Assembly: GCF_900172345.1 (NCBI RefSeq)
Contig: NZ_FWFY01000002.1
Span: 479,417 to 543,416 of the forward strand
Reading direction: 5' to 3'
From: Limimaricola soesokkakensis
GTDB lineage: Bacteria; Pseudomonadota; Alphaproteobacteria; Rhodobacterales; Rhodobacteraceae
Length of the DNA stretch: 64,000 bases
Positions 35,934 to 45,301 of the stretch are shown piece after piece (within the stretch, counting starts at the first letter, position 1; the number at the start of each line of letters is the position of its first letter). Position numbers and translations under genes: made by a program. The notes under the pieces are model-generated. The model saw only the letters and a program-made list of their open reading frames with translations, made no database searches and was not told the origin of the DNA.

Positions 35934-38900
35934 ATGCGATTCTCCCGGCTGCGGCTGAACGGCTTCAAGAGCTTCGTCGACCCGACCGATCTGGTGATCG
36001 ATGACGGGCTGACCGGCGTGGTGGGGCCCAATGGCTGCGGCAAGTCGAACCTTTTGGAGGCGCTGCGCTGGGTGATGGGCGAGAACCGCCCCACCGCGAT
36101 GCGCGGCGGTGGTATGGAGGACGTGATCTTCGCCGGCGCCGCGACCCGTCCCGCGCGCAACCATGCCGAGGTGACGCTCTCCATCGACAATGGCGAGCGG
36201 CTCGCACCGGCCGCCTTCAACGATGCCGACACGCTGGAGATCGTGCGCCGCATCACCCGCGATCTCGGTTCGGCCTACCGGCTCAATGGCAAGGAAGTCC
36301 GCGCCCGCGACGTGCAGATGCTCTTCGCCGACGCCTCGACCGGCTCGCAATCGCCCGCCCTCGTGCGGCAGGGCCAGATCTCCGAGCTGATCAACGCCAA
36401 GCCGACGGCGCGTCGCCGCATCCTCGAAGAGGCCGCGGGCATCTCCGGCCTGTACCAGCGCCGCCACGAGGCCGAGCTTAAGCTGCGCGGGGCCGAGCAG
36501 AACCTGTCCCGCGTCGACGACGTGGTCGAGAGCCAGGCGGCGCAGCTCGCGACGCTGGCGCGGCAGGCCCGCACGGCGGCGCGCTACCGCGAGATCGGCA
36601 CGGCGCTGCGCGCGGCCGAGGGATTGTTGTTGTGGCTGCGCTGGAACGCCTCCGAGACGATGCGCCGCGCCGCCGAGGAGGAGCTGCGCGAGATGGCGCA
36701 GGCCGCCGCCCGGGCCGACGGGCTCGCCGCCCGCGCGGTCGAGGCGCGCGCCGCCGCCGAGGCCGCGTTGCCGCCCCTGCGCGAGGAGGCGACGATCGCC
36801 GCCGCCGTGCTGAACCGCCAAGAGGCCGAGCGGGATCGGCTGCTCGATCAGGAAAAGCGGGCGCGGGGAGCGATCCGGGCCCTGGGCGCGCGGATCGAAC
36901 AGCTCGACCGCGACATGGAACGCGAAAGCGTGCTCGACCGCGACGCGGGCGAGACGATGCGCGCGCTCGAGGCCGAGGCGGCGGAGCTGGCTCAGGCCGG
37001 GCAGGGGCACGAGGCGCGGCTGGCGCAGGTCGAGGCGGTGGCCCGCGAGGCGGGCGAGATCCTGTCCGAGGCAGAGCATGCCCAAGGCCAGCGCACCGAG
37101 GACACCGCCCGGCTCGCGGCGCGGCATCAATCGGCGCAGCGGTTGGTGGCGGAGGCCCGGACCCGTATCGCCAAGAGCGCCGAGGCGGCGACGCAGACGA
37201 AGGCCCAGCTCGACGCCGCCGGCACCGCCGCGTCACAGGCCGAAACCGTGCTGGCCGCGGCCGTCGAGGCCGAGACCCAGGCAAAGGTCGCGGCCGAGGC
37301 CGCCGAGGCCGATCTGGCCCGGGCCGAGACGGAGCGCGCGCAGGCGCAATCCGACGAGGCCGAGGCACGGGCCGCCCGCGCGGGCGTCGAGGGCGAGGCC
37401 AAGGCGCTGCGCGCCGAGGTCGCTGGTCTGGCGCGCCTGGTCGAGCGCAGCGACGGCAAGGGCCAGCAGCTTCTCGACCTGCTGAAGGTCAAGCCGGGCT
37501 TCGAAAAGGCGCTGGGCGCGGCGCTGGGCGACGAGTTGAAGGCTCCCGTGGTCGATGCGCGCGGCACGACCGGCTGGGCCGAGTTGCCCGGCTACGACGC
37601 CGACCAGCCGCTGCCCGATGGCGCCGAGCCTTTGGCGGACCTCGTCCATGCACCGGGCCTGCTGGGCCGCCGACTGGCGCAGGTCGGCGTGGTCGCGCGC
37701 GATCGGGGCGCGGCGCTGCAAGGGCGCCTGAAGCCCGGTCAGCGCCTAGTCAGCCGCGAGGGCGATCTGTGGCGCTGGGACGGCTACCGCGCCGGGGCCG
37801 AAGACGCGCCCTCGGCGGCGGCGCTGCGGCTGGAGCAGATGAACCGACTCGCGGCGCTGCGCGGTGAACTGGAGGTGATCGAGGCGAAGCTGGAGGAGCT
37901 GACCGAGCGCCATGCCGACGCCGCGGCCGCGCTGGAGCGCGCGAAGGAGGTCGACGCCCGCGCCCGCAGCGCCCGCCGCGCCGCCGAGACGGCGCTTTCG
38001 GAGGCCGCGCGCGCGCTCAGCCGTGCCGAGGGCGAGAAGGGCCGCGCCCAGACCCGCCGCGATGCCGCGAGCGAGGCGATGGGCCGGCACGAGGCCGAGG
38101 GCCGTGCCGGGCGCGAGGCGCTGGTCGAGGCCGAGGCCGGGCTGCGTGATCTGGATGATCTCGACGCGGCGCGCGAGGCCGTGGAACAGGGCCGCCAGCT
38201 GGTCGAGGCGGCGCGGATCACCATGATCACCCGCCGCTCCGAAGCCGACGAGATCCGCCGCAACGGCGAGGCCCGGGCGCGGCGCGCCGAAGCGGTGGCG
38301 CGCGAGCTCGACGGCTGGCGTCAGCGCGCCGAGACCGCGCGGGGCCGGGTTGGCGAGTTGACCGCGCGCCGTAGCGAGACCGAGGCGGAGCTGGAGCGCG
38401 CCCGCGAGCGGCCCGAGGCGATCTTTGCCGAGCGGCGCACGCTGGATGCGGGCATTGCCGAGGCCGAGGCGCGGCGCGACGCCGCCGCCGAGGCGCTGCG
38501 TACGGCCGAGGGCGCGCTTTCGGATGCGCAGGCCGCCGAACGCGCCGCCGAGCGCGCCGCCTCCGAGGCGCGCGAGCGTCGCGCCGCCTCCGAGGCGCGC
38601 GCCGAGGCCGCCCGCACCGCCGCGACCCAGGCGGCGGAACGGATCGAGGAGACGCTGGAGACCACGCCCGAGGCGCTGTTCGAAACGCTGGAGATCGGCG
38701 CGCTCGCGCCGCCGCCCACCGAGGAGGTCGAGGCCAAGGTCGCGCAGCTGCGCCGTCAGCGCGACGCGCTGGGCTCGGTCAACCTGCGCGCCGAGGAGGA
38801 TGCCGAGGCGATCCGCACCGAGCATGACGGCCTCGTCGCCGAGAAGGCCGATCTCGAAGAGGCGATCCGCGCCCTTCGTCAGGGCATCGGCAGCCTCAAT

Positions 38901-39389
38901 CGCGAGGGGCGCGAGCGGCTGCTTGCCGCGTTCAGCCAGGTCAACGAGAACTTCGGCACGCTGTTCACGCATCTGTTCGGCGGCGGCGAGGCGCGGCTCA
39001 CTCTGGTCGAGAGCGACGACCCGCTCGAAGCCGGGCTCGAAATCCTGTGCCAGCCGCCAGGCAAGAAGCTCTCGGTGCTGTCGCTGCTGTCGGGCGGCGA
39101 ACAGACGCTGACCGCGCTGGCGCTGATCTTCGCGGTGTTCCTCGCCAATCCGGCGCCGATCTGCGTGCTCGACGAGGTCGATGCGCCGCTCGACGACGCG
39201 AACGTCACCCGGTTCTGCGACCTGCTCGACGAGATGACCCGCCGCACCGACACCCGTTTCCTGATCATCACCCACCACGCGGTGACGATGGCGCGGATGG
39301 ACCGGCTCTATGGCGTCACCATGGGCGAACAGGGTGTGAGCCAGCTCGTCTCGGTGGATCTGCGCAAGGCCGAGCAGATGGTCGCCTGA
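35934..39389 (+). CDS. smc: Chromosome segregation protein SMC
   Basis: An 1151-residue SMC ATPase. N-terminal Walker A GPNGCGKSN at about 32-40, then a long Ala/Glu/Arg-rich coiled coil, a hinge domain around residues 495-620 (GFEKALGAALGDELKAPV), the returning coiled coil, and a C-terminal head with signature LSGGEQTL at 1052-1059 and Walker B ICVLDEVDAPLDD. With ScpA and ScpB it compacts and segregates the chromosome. The coiled coil has an extreme content of Ala-Glu-Ala repeats, which explains the very high GC. A hairpin at 39393-39414 (GTTGCTTC arm) follows the stop. Confidence 0.96.
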   Translation: MRFSRLRLNGFKSFVDPTDLVIDDGLTGVVGPNGCGKSNLLEALRWVMGENRPTAMRGGGMEDVIFAGAATRPARNHAEVTLSIDNGERLAPAAFNDADTLEIVRRITRDLGSAYRLNGKEVRARDVQMLFADASTGSQSPALVRQGQISELINAKPTARRRILEEAAGISGLYQRRHEAELKLRGAEQNLSRVDDVVESQAAQLATLARQARTAARYREIGTALRAAEGLLLWLRWNASETMRRAAEEELREMAQAAARADGLAARAVEARAAAEAALPPLREEATIAAAVLNRQEAERDRLLDQEKRARGAIRALGARIEQLDRDMERESVLDRDAGETMRALEAEAAELAQAGQGHEARLAQVEAVAREAGEILSEAEHAQGQRTEDTARLAARHQSAQRLVAEARTRIAKSAEAATQTKAQLDAAGTAASQAETVLAAAVEAETQAKVAAEAAEADLARAETERAQAQSDEAEARAARAGVEGEAKALRAEVAGLARLVERSDGKGQQLLDLLKVKPGFEKALGAALGDELKAPVVDARGTTGWAELPGYDADQPLPDGAEPLADLVHAPGLLGRRLAQVGVVARDRGAALQGRLKPGQRLVSREGDLWRWDGYRAGAEDAPSAAALRLEQMNRLAALRGELEVIEAKLEELTERHADAAAALERAKEVDARARSARRAAETALSEAARALSRAEGEKGRAQTRRDAASEAMGRHEAEGRAGREALVEAEAGLRDLDDLDAAREAVEQGRQLVEAARITMITRRSEADEIRRNGEARARRAEAVARELDGWRQRAETARGRVGELTARRSETEAELERARERPEAIFAERRTLDAGIAEAEARRDAAAEALRTAEGALSDAQAAERAAERAASEARERRAASEARAEAARTAATQAAERIEETLETTPEALFETLEIGALAPPPTEEVEAKVAQLRRQRDALGSVNLRAEEDAEAIRTEHDGLVAEKADLEEAIRALRQGIGSLNREGRERLLAAFSQVNENFGTLFTHLFGGGEARLTLVESDDPLEAGLEILCQPPGKKLSVLSLLSGGEQTLTALALIFAVFLANPAPICVLDEVDAPLDDANVTRFCDLLDEMTRRTDTRFLIITHHAVTMARMDRLYGVTMGEQGVSQLVSVDLRKAEQMVA

Positions 39390-39515
39390 CTGGTTGCTTC
39401 GGGGACGAAGCAACTCGTGATTGAAGAACCAAACAAGAACACTTGAGATAATTCGCCGTATTTGGCAAGACTTCCTCTTGCCGCGACACTTCGCGGCGAG
39501 GGGAGGTGATATGCA

Positions 39516-39605
39516 TTGACCGAAGCCAGCTACCGTAAGTGGATGGTGGTCGTCGCAGTGGCAACGCTGGCGCTGACTGCCGTCCGTCTCTGGGTCGGGA
39601 AGTAA
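39516..39605 (+). CDS. Candidate 29-residue single-pass membrane protein (TTG start)
   Basis: A short ORF starting with TTG: the product begins MTEASYRKW, then a hydrophobic helix (MVVVAVATLALTAV), ending RLWVGK. A very strong ribosome binding site GGGAGGTGAT (39501-39510) sits nine bases upstream, itself preceded by a 9-bp stem (39477-39500). A two-codon ATG-CAT-stop lies between the site and TTG. A 10-bp hairpin at 39622-39647 follows. The positive-outside ends and single helix fit a small membrane protein such as those that stabilise larger complexes, but I cannot identify a family. It would be missed by length-limited gene callers. Confidence 0.55.
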   Translation: MTEASYRKWMVVVAVATLALTAVRLWVGK

Positions 39606-39621
39606 TCCCGGCAAAGAGAAA

Positions 39622-39647
39622 CCCCGCAGAGCGGCAACTCTGCGGGG
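39622..39647. terminator. Hairpin after the 29-residue ORF
   Basis: Arms CCCCGCAGAG and CTCTGCGGGG, loop CGGCAA. No clear T-tract on the plus strand; a second small palindrome CCCTGATCAGGG follows at once. It could end transcription of the small ORF, or of the minus-strand glutaredoxin gene if read the other way. Confidence 0.5.
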
Positions 39648-39729
39648 CCCTGATCAGGGATGAGACATCATCGACCGATCGCTACCGTATGGCCGATATA
39701 ATGTGCATCGGCTGCGGAATTGTAAAGGC

Positions 39730-40467
39730 TCAGAGCAGCAGCCGGATCAGCATCCACAGGCCCATCCCGGCCATCATCACGTTCTCGGTGAGCGAGATGA
39801 ACCCCAAGGGCACGTTGCTGTCGCCGCCGACACAGGCGCATTTCAACTCGCGCTTGTCGATCCAGACGGCCTTGATGACCGAGATCGCGCCGACCGTGCC
39901 GATGAACAGCGCCAGCGGCGCCGAGAACCAGGTCAGCAGCAGCGCCGTCATCAGCACCCCCGCGATCCCCTCGGCCCAGGGATAGACATAGGCATAGGGC
40001 ACCCAGCGCTGCGCCAGCAGATCATAATTGAGAAACCCGTTGGTGAAACTCTCCACGTCACGCAGCTTCTGCAGCGCCAGCAGGCACATTGAGATCGAGA
40101 TGAACCAGCCGATGGTCTGCCAAGCGAGGAAGCTGCCCAGCGCCACCCATGTCACCGCGATGGCGAGCGCCAGCCCCATGCCGAAGATCGCGATCACCGG
40201 CTGGTAGGTCGTGCCCTCGGGCTTGGCGGGTTTCATGTCGAAATGCGCGCGCAGATCGTCGTAGCCACCGATGCGCTTGCCATCGATGAAGGCCTGAGGC
40301 GTCGTCTTCACGTCGTGCTCGCGCATGAAGGCGTCGGTCGCCTCGCGCGTGGTCAGTTCGTGATCCTCGACTTCGTATCCCTTTGATTTCAGAAGGTGCA
40401 GGGATTTCTGCCCGAAGGGGCAGTGATGCTTGGGCATCGACATGCGGTAGAGTTGGGCCTGGGCCAT
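39730..40467 (-). CDS. Glutaredoxin-MauE fusion membrane protein
   Basis: A 245-residue two-part protein. Residues 1-77 are a glutaredoxin: Cys16 in HHCPFG (monothiol CxxG-type active site), TPQAF with the cis-proline at about 57, and GGYDD for glutathione. Residues about 88-245 hold four membrane helices with the conserved KCACVGGDSNVPLGF segment (Cys210, Cys212) and ENVMMAGMG, as in MauE/DoxX-related thiol-redox membrane proteins. It may pass reducing or oxidising equivalents across the membrane. ATG at 40467 begins the glutaredoxin proper. The substrate is unknown; no mau genes are nearby. Confidence 0.85.
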   Translation of the reverse strand: MAQAQLYRMSMPKHHCPFGQKSLHLLKSKGYEVEDHELTTREATDAFMREHDVKTTPQAFIDGKRIGGYDDLRAHFDMKPAKPEGTTYQPVIAIFGMGLALAIAVTWVALGSFLAWQTIGWFISISMCLLALQKLRDVESFTNGFLNYDLLAQRWVPYAYVYPWAEGIAGVLMTALLLTWFSAPLALFIGTVGAISVIKAVWIDKRELKCACVGGDSNVPLGFISLTENVMMAGMGLWMLIRLLL

Positions 40468-40549
40468 CGCGGGGGCTCCCCTTCGTTGGAGACTTGCCCC
40501 CGCAACGCCCTTCCCGGGCTGGAAGGTTCCCGGGCGTTTCCTTCGCGCC

Positions 40550-41752
40550 TCAGAGCGCTTCGAGTAGCGCTGGGGTCGGCCAGGCATCGGCGGGCAGGCC
40601 CAGCCGCTGCTGTTCAGCCTGCACCGCCTGCCGGGTCATCTCGCCCAGAATGCCGTCGGCGCCGCCCACGTCGTAGCCGCGCGCCTGCAGCTTTTCCTGC
40701 AACCGGACCATCTGCTCGCCCGAGAGGCCCGGGGCCGGGTTACCCGCGTCATAGACCGGTGCGCCCTCGAGCCGGTTGGCGAAATAGGCGGCGGTGGTGA
40801 CGTAGACGAGGCTCTGGTTCCATTCGAAATAGACCCGGAAGTTCGGATAGGCGAGGAAGGCGGGGCCGTCCTTGCCCATCGGCAGCAGCACCGAGGCGGG
40901 CAGATCGGCGGAGCCGAGATCGCCATTGCGCGCCGAAACGCCGAGCGCCTGCCATTCCGAGACGGGCCGCTGCGTATCGAGCCCGGTCAGGCTCCAGTCG
41001 AGCGTCTCGGGCAAGGTGATTTCCTGGAGCCAGGGCTCGCCCGCGCGCCAGCCAAGGCTCGAGAGCATCTTGCCGCCCGACAGCAGCGCGTCGCGGGCCG
41101 AGCCCTTCAGGTCGACGCGGCCATCGCCGTCGCCATCCATGCCGTTCTCGATGATGTCCTCGGGCAGCATCTGCACCTGACCGATCTCGCCCGCCCAGGC
41201 GCCGGTGGTCGAGGCGGGGTCGATGCCGCCCTGCGCATAGAGCTCCACGGCAGCGAGGAGTTGCGGGCGGAACAGCTCGGGGCGGCGGCAGTCATGCGCC
41301 AGCGTCGCCAGCGCGTTGGCGGTGTTGAAGTCGCCCTGCACCGCGCCGTAATCGGTCTCGAAGGCCCAAAAGGCCAGCAGCACGCCACGCGGCACGCCGT
41401 AGTCGGCCTCGATCCGGTCGAAGGTCGAATCGTATTTCTCGGCGTTGGCGCGGCCATTGGCGATGCGGTTCTCCGAGATCAGCCGGCGCGAGAAGTCGAT
41501 GAAATCGCGCTGGAACACGCCCTGCGCGCGGTCGGCCTGCAGCACCGACTGGTCGGGGCGCACGCCCGAGAAGAAGATGTTCACCGTATCAGGCGCATGG
41601 CCCATCGCGGCGGCCTCGGCCTTCACCCCTTCGACCCAGGCGCCGAAATCGCCGCCACAGGGCGGCTTGGGGCCGGTGGCTTCCTGGGCCTGCGCGAAGG
41701 CGGGCAGGGCCGCGAGGATCAGCGGGGCGGCGAGACGGGCGGTATGGCGCAT
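40550..41752 (-). CDS. Lytic murein transglycosylase (MltB-type, SLT_2 plus PG-binding domain)
   Basis: A 400-residue periplasmic enzyme. A signal peptide ends near ALPAFAQA. The SLT_2 domain holds catalytic Glu132 in AFWAFETDYG, with DFIDFSRRLISENR before it and GAWAGEIGQVQMLPEDI after it. The last ~60 residues are a peptidoglycan-binding domain (LQEKLQARGYDVGGADGILG). It cleaves glycan strands. The gene is flanked upstream by cobD (64 bases between) and downstream by the glutaredoxin fusion gene (82 bases); no functional link is evident. ATG at 41752 follows the family pattern. Confidence 0.93.
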   Translation of the reverse strand: MRHTARLAAPLILAALPAFAQAQEATGPKPPCGGDFGAWVEGVKAEAAAMGHAPDTVNIFFSGVRPDQSVLQADRAQGVFQRDFIDFSRRLISENRIANGRANAEKYDSTFDRIEADYGVPRGVLLAFWAFETDYGAVQGDFNTANALATLAHDCRRPELFRPQLLAAVELYAQGGIDPASTTGAWAGEIGQVQMLPEDIIENGMDGDGDGRVDLKGSARDALLSGGKMLSSLGWRAGEPWLQEITLPETLDWSLTGLDTQRPVSEWQALGVSARNGDLGSADLPASVLLPMGKDGPAFLAYPNFRVYFEWNQSLVYVTTAAYFANRLEGAPVYDAGNPAPGLSGEQMVRLQEKLQARGYDVGGADGILGEMTRQAVQAEQQRLGLPADAWPTPALLEAL

Positions 41753-41816
41753 ATGTAAATGTCCTGACAATTGCGGGTCGCGGCGGAGCCTGACAGCGGC
41801 CACCGGCGGGGGCAAC

Positions 41817-42722
41817 TCACGTCCACGCCAGCACGATCACCACGCAAAGTCCCGCCGCCCATGCCTTCCACAGCATGGCGCAGGCGGCCTCGACCGCTGC
41901 CGCGCCGATCTCGCGCAGGCCTTGTGGATGGACCCAGGGGAAGTCCTGCATTCGGCCGTGATAGGCGCGCGGGCCCGACAGCGCCACGCCCAGCGCACGC
42001 GCCATCGCCGCCTCGGGCCAGCCAGCGTTGGGGGATCGGTGCAGCCGGGCATCGGCCGAAATCTCGCGCCAAGGGCCGGGGCGCCCCGAGACCAGCCAGA
42101 TCAGCAGCGCGGTCAGGCGCGCGGGGATCCAGTTCATCACGTCGTCGAGCCGGGCAGAGGCCCAGCCGAAGCCCTCATGGCGCGGCGTGCGGTAGCCGAT
42201 CATCGAATCGGCGGTGTTGACGATCTTGTAGATCAGCAGCCCCGGCAGCCCGCCGATCAGGAACCAGAAGGCCGGGGCGGTGACGCCGTCGGAGAGGTTC
42301 TCGGCGGCGCTCTCGATCGCGGCGCGGGCCACGGCCGCCTCGTCCATCGCGGCCGTGTCGCGCCCGACGATCATCGAAACCGTGCGGCGCCCCTCGGCGA
42401 GCGATTGCCGTAGGCCGGTGGCCACGGCGCGAACGTGATCGACGAGGCTGCGCTGCGCGAGCAGGATCGCCATGACGAGGATCTCGGCAAAGGGGCCGGG
42501 CAGGGCAGCCAGCGCCTCGCCCAGCGAATAGGCGCCGAACACCAGCGCCGCGCAGGTCAGCACGCCGCGCCCGCGCGCCGGGCCGCCGGTGTTGAGGCTG
42601 CGATCGAACCAGCCAACCACCCGCCCCATCAGCACCGCCGGGTGCGGCACCCGGCTCCAGATCTCCTCGGGCTCGCCGAACACCGCATCGAGCGCCATGG
42701 CGATCAGCAGCCAGAGGCTCAC
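41817..42722 (-). CDS. cobD: Adenosylcobinamide-phosphate synthase (CobD/CbiB)
   Basis: A 301-residue integral membrane enzyme that attaches the aminopropanol-phosphate arm to adenosylcobyric acid. Family blocks are [60 protein letters not shown] (here [20 protein letters not shown]) and [17 protein letters not shown]. The GTG start at 42722 overlaps the cobC stop by four bases. It is the last gene of the DUF1636-cobC-cobD operon. Confidence 0.95.
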   Translation of the reverse strand: MSLWLLIAMALDAVFGEPEEIWSRVPHPAVLMGRVVGWFDRSLNTGGPARGRGVLTCAALVFGAYSLGEALAALPGPFAEILVMAILLAQRSLVDHVRAVATGLRQSLAEGRRTVSMIVGRDTAAMDEAAVARAAIESAAENLSDGVTAPAFWFLIGGLPGLLIYKIVNTADSMIGYRTPRHEGFGWASARLDDVMNWIPARLTALLIWLVSGRPGPWREISADARLHRSPNAGWPEAAMARALGVALSGPRAYHGRMQDFPWVHPQGLREIGAAAVEAACAMLWKAWAAGLCVVIVLAWT

Positions 42723-43666
42723 AGCGCGGCCTCGATCTGCCCCCAGCGATCGGGGGCGGGCAGGCCGAGCCGCAGATGCGTGGCCGACCACGGGAAAATC
42801 CGGCTCCAGACATGGCCACGGGCCAGCCGTTCCTGCCAGGCCGCCGCGTCCTCCACCTCATAAAGGCGGAACAGGTCGGTGCCTCCGGCGACGCTCGCCC
42901 CCCGGGCAGTCAGCATCGCGTCGAGCCGCGCCGCGTCCGACCTCAGCCGTTCGCGTGTCGTCCTGGCCCAGCCCTGATCCTCGAGCGCCCGCGCGCCGAT
43001 GGCCAGCGCCGGTCCGGAGACGGGCCAAGGCCCGAGGCTCTCAGCCAGCGCCTCGATCAGCGCGGGCTCGGCGATGGCGAAGCCGAGGCGCAGCCCGGCG
43101 AGACCCCAGAACTTGCCGAAGCTCTTGAGCACCACCGTGCCGGGGCGCCCCGCAAGGGCCACGAGAGACGCGTCGGGACGGATGTCGCAGAAGCTTTCGT
43201 CGATCACGGCGAAACCGGCGGTGATCTCCGAGGCCTGCCAGATTCGGCCATCGGGGTTGTTGGGGTGCACCGCCACCTGTGCCTTGGCCGAGCGGGTGGT
43301 GATCTTCCAGCCGGCGGCGGCAAAGGCCGCCTCGTGCTCGTTATAGGTGGGGCCGGGGATGCGCACCGCGCCGGTCGGCGCAAGGCGCGGCAGCCGCGCG
43401 ATCAGCGCCGAGGCCCCGGGCGCGGCTAGGATCGCGGCGCCCTCCGGCACCCGCCAGAACCGGCGCGCGGCGGCGACCAGCCGGTCCTGCGCGGCCCGGT
43501 CTGGCAGCGCGGTCCAGGCGTCGAAGGGCAGGGCGCCTACCGGGTAAGGCACCGGGTTGATGCCGGTCGAGAGGTCGAGCCAGCCCTCGCGCGTGCCGCC
43601 ATGCCGGGCGATTGCCGCGTCGAGGCCGCCGCCATGATCGCGGCTCGTCAGGGTCGCGTCGCTCAT
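42719..43666 (-). CDS. cobC: Threonine-phosphate decarboxylase CobC (PLP-dependent)
   Basis: A 315-residue fold-type I PLP enzyme. It makes aminopropanol phosphate from threonine phosphate for the nucleotide-loop side arm. The PLP lysine is in [18 protein letters not shown] (SFGKFWG), with FCDIRPD-type acidic residue FAVIDESF upstream and [11 protein letters not shown] for the Asn contact, as in CobC of the aerobic pathway. ATG at 43666 overlaps the DUF1636 stop by four bases. Works directly with the product of cobD downstream. Confidence 0.93.
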   Translation of the reverse strand: MSDATLTSRDHGGGLDAAIARHGGTREGWLDLSTGINPVPYPVGALPFDAWTALPDRAAQDRLVAAARRFWRVPEGAAILAAPGASALIARLPRLAPTGAVRIPGPTYNEHEAAFAAAGWKITTRSAKAQVAVHPNNPDGRIWQASEITAGFAVIDESFCDIRPDASLVALAGRPGTVVLKSFGKFWGLAGLRLGFAIAEPALIEALAESLGPWPVSGPALAIGARALEDQGWARTTRERLRSDAARLDAMLTARGASVAGGTDLFRLYEVEDAAAWQERLARGHVWSRIFPWSATHLRLGLPAPDRWGQIEAAL

Positions 43667-44046
43667 TCGGCGTCCGGCAGCGGCGGATGGCGGGTCACGA
43701 AATGCCCCTTCACCGCCTGCGGCCATGTCCTGTAGGGCACCTGGCCCGTCGCGCTCTCGCCATGCAGCACCGCCCAGTCGACGATGCCGCGCGCGGCTTC
43801 CTCGGAAACCTCGAACCGGCCCAACGTGTAGTTCAGCTTGCCCGCTGCCTGCACCGCGACGTTGCAGCCTTGTTGGCAGCCCATCAGGCAGGAGGTGCGG
43901 CGGGTGCGCACCGGCAGGCCCTCGGCCGCCTGCTCGACGAGGTTGGCGAGGCGTTCACCATCGGTCGCGCCGGAGGTTTCGTCCCAGCCCTCGCGCTTGC
44001 AGGTGTCGCAGATGGTGATCCAGGTGGTGGGGCTTTGCGTGCTCAT
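43663..44046 (-). CDS. DUF1636 family protein (copy 2)
   Basis: A 127-residue small protein with ITICDTCKREGW at the N-terminus and RTSCLMGCQQGC later: four or more cysteines in the thioredoxin-like ferredoxin layout of DUF1636. It is co-translated with cobC and cobD, which strongly associates the family with cobalamin. It is longer than copy 1 at 34328-34657 (a C-terminal extension ending [12 protein letters not shown]). No Shine-Dalgarno is evident upstream, and a hairpin that looks like the terminator of the preceding gene ends 20 bases before the ATG. Confidence 0.85.
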   Translation of the reverse strand: MSTQSPTTWITICDTCKREGWDETSGATDGERLANLVEQAAEGLPVRTRRTSCLMGCQQGCNVAVQAAGKLNYTLGRFEVSEEAARGIVDWAVLHGESATGQVPYRTWPQAVKGHFVTRHPPLPDAE

Positions 44047-44065
44047 GGCGGCGGTTCAAACCGAA

Positions 44066-44098
44066 AACCGCCCGGTTCACAAGCGGAACGGGGCGGTT
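44066..44098 (-). terminator. Hairpin after the glutathione transferase gene
   Basis: Thirteen-base arms (AACCGCCCGGTTC and GAACGGGGCGGTT) with a single mismatch. On the minus strand the second arm ends in GGCGGTTTTCGG, so a short T-run is present. It lies between the glutathione transferase stop (44126) and the DUF1636 start (44046). Confidence 0.65.
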
Positions 44099-44125
44099 GG
44101 AGGGCTTGAGGCGAAGACAGGCGGC

Positions 44126-45124
44126 TCAGGCGGCGTCGCGTGCGCCGATCTCGTCGCGCCCATGCGGCGCCATCAGGTCGAGATCCGGGCCGATCGGCAC
44201 GATGCGGTGCGGGTTAATCGTCTCGTGGCTGTAATGGTAGTGATGCGTGATATGGCCGAAATGCACCGTCGGGGCGACGCCGGGCCACTGGTAGAGTTCC
44301 CGCGTGTAGCCCCACAGGTTCGGGTATTCGACGAGCTTGGCGCGGTTGCACTTGAAATGCCCGTGATAGACCGTGTCGAAGCGTATCAGCGTGGTAAACA
44401 GCCGCCAATCGGCCTCGGTGATCCGATCCCCCATGAGATAGCGGTTCTCGGACAGCCGCGCCTCGAGCCAATCGAGGCTGTCGAACAGGTCTTCCACCGC
44501 CTCGTCATAGGCCTCCTGCGAGGTGGCGAAGCCCGCCTTGTACACGCCGTTATTGACCGTGTGATAGACGCGCTCGTTGACCTCTTCGATGCCGTCGCGC
44601 AGCGCCTCCGGCCAGTAATCGTCGCGATTGCCGGTGATCTCGTCGAAGGCGCCGTTCAGCATTCGGATGATCTCGGCGCTCTCGTTCGAGACGATTGTGT
44701 CGCGCTGCTTGTCCCACAACACCGGCACCGTGACCCGGCCGGAGATCTTTGGATCGGCACGGGTATAGATATCGCGCAGGAAAGGCAGGCCGAACAGGCG
44801 ATCGCCGGTGGCGCCGGCGAAATCGGTGCGGAATTCCCAGCCATCCGACAGCATTTCGGGATGCACGATGCTGACATCGATATGCGCATCGAGCCCCTTC
44901 AGGGCGCGAAAGATCAGCGCCCGGTGTGCCCAGGGACAGGCATAGGAGACGAACAGGTGATAACGGCCGGATTCGGCTTCGAAACCGCCCTCGCCCGTGG
45001 GGCCGGGGCGGCCATCGGGCGTGATCCAGTTGCGGAACTTGGTGGTCGTGCGCTCGAATTTGCCGCCGGTCGATTTCGTGTCGTACCAGACATCCTGCCA
45101 TTCGCCGTTCTGCAGACGTCCCAT
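44126..45124 (-). CDS. Glutathionyl-hydroquinone reductase (Xi-class glutathione transferase)
   Basis: A 332-residue protein of the YqjG/ECM4 family. Catalytic Cys63 is in SYACPWAHRAL, which replaces the usual GST serine/tyrosine; GKFERTTTKFRNWI at the N-terminus is a family mark. It reduces S-glutathionyl-hydroquinones to hydroquinones with release of GSSG. ATG at 45124 has GAGGAG upstream; an extra 11 residues to 45157 are less likely. Followed by a terminator-like hairpin. Confidence 0.92.
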   Translation of the reverse strand: MGRLQNGEWQDVWYDTKSTGGKFERTTTKFRNWITPDGRPGPTGEGGFEAESGRYHLFVSYACPWAHRALIFRALKGLDAHIDVSIVHPEMLSDGWEFRTDFAGATGDRLFGLPFLRDIYTRADPKISGRVTVPVLWDKQRDTIVSNESAEIIRMLNGAFDEITGNRDDYWPEALRDGIEEVNERVYHTVNNGVYKAGFATSQEAYDEAVEDLFDSLDWLEARLSENRYLMGDRITEADWRLFTTLIRFDTVYHGHFKCNRAKLVEYPNLWGYTRELYQWPGVAPTVHFGHITHHYHYSHETINPHRIVPIGPDLDLMAPHGRDEIGARDAA

Positions 45125-45301
45125 GATCGCTCCTCGGTTGCTGCGGATCGCCGACATCTAGGTCCGAATATCGCGTTGCGTCAGCCTCGTGCACGAACAG
45201 GTGTTGTGCGGTGCGGGGCCGGAACCGGGGTCCGAGGCTGCCGGAACCGCTACGCGGCGGCCCGGTTGTCTTGGCGACGCATAGGATGGAGGGCAGGGCA
45301 G

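Noticed and set aside
39511..39519. ATG-CAT-TGA mini-ORF before the 29-residue ORF
   Set aside because: Only two codons; noted as possible leader but not called as a gene.
37746..39614. 622-codon minus-strand frame opposite smc
   Set aside because: The repetitive Gly/Leu/Arg composition mirrors the Ala/Glu coiled coil of SMC; not a gene.
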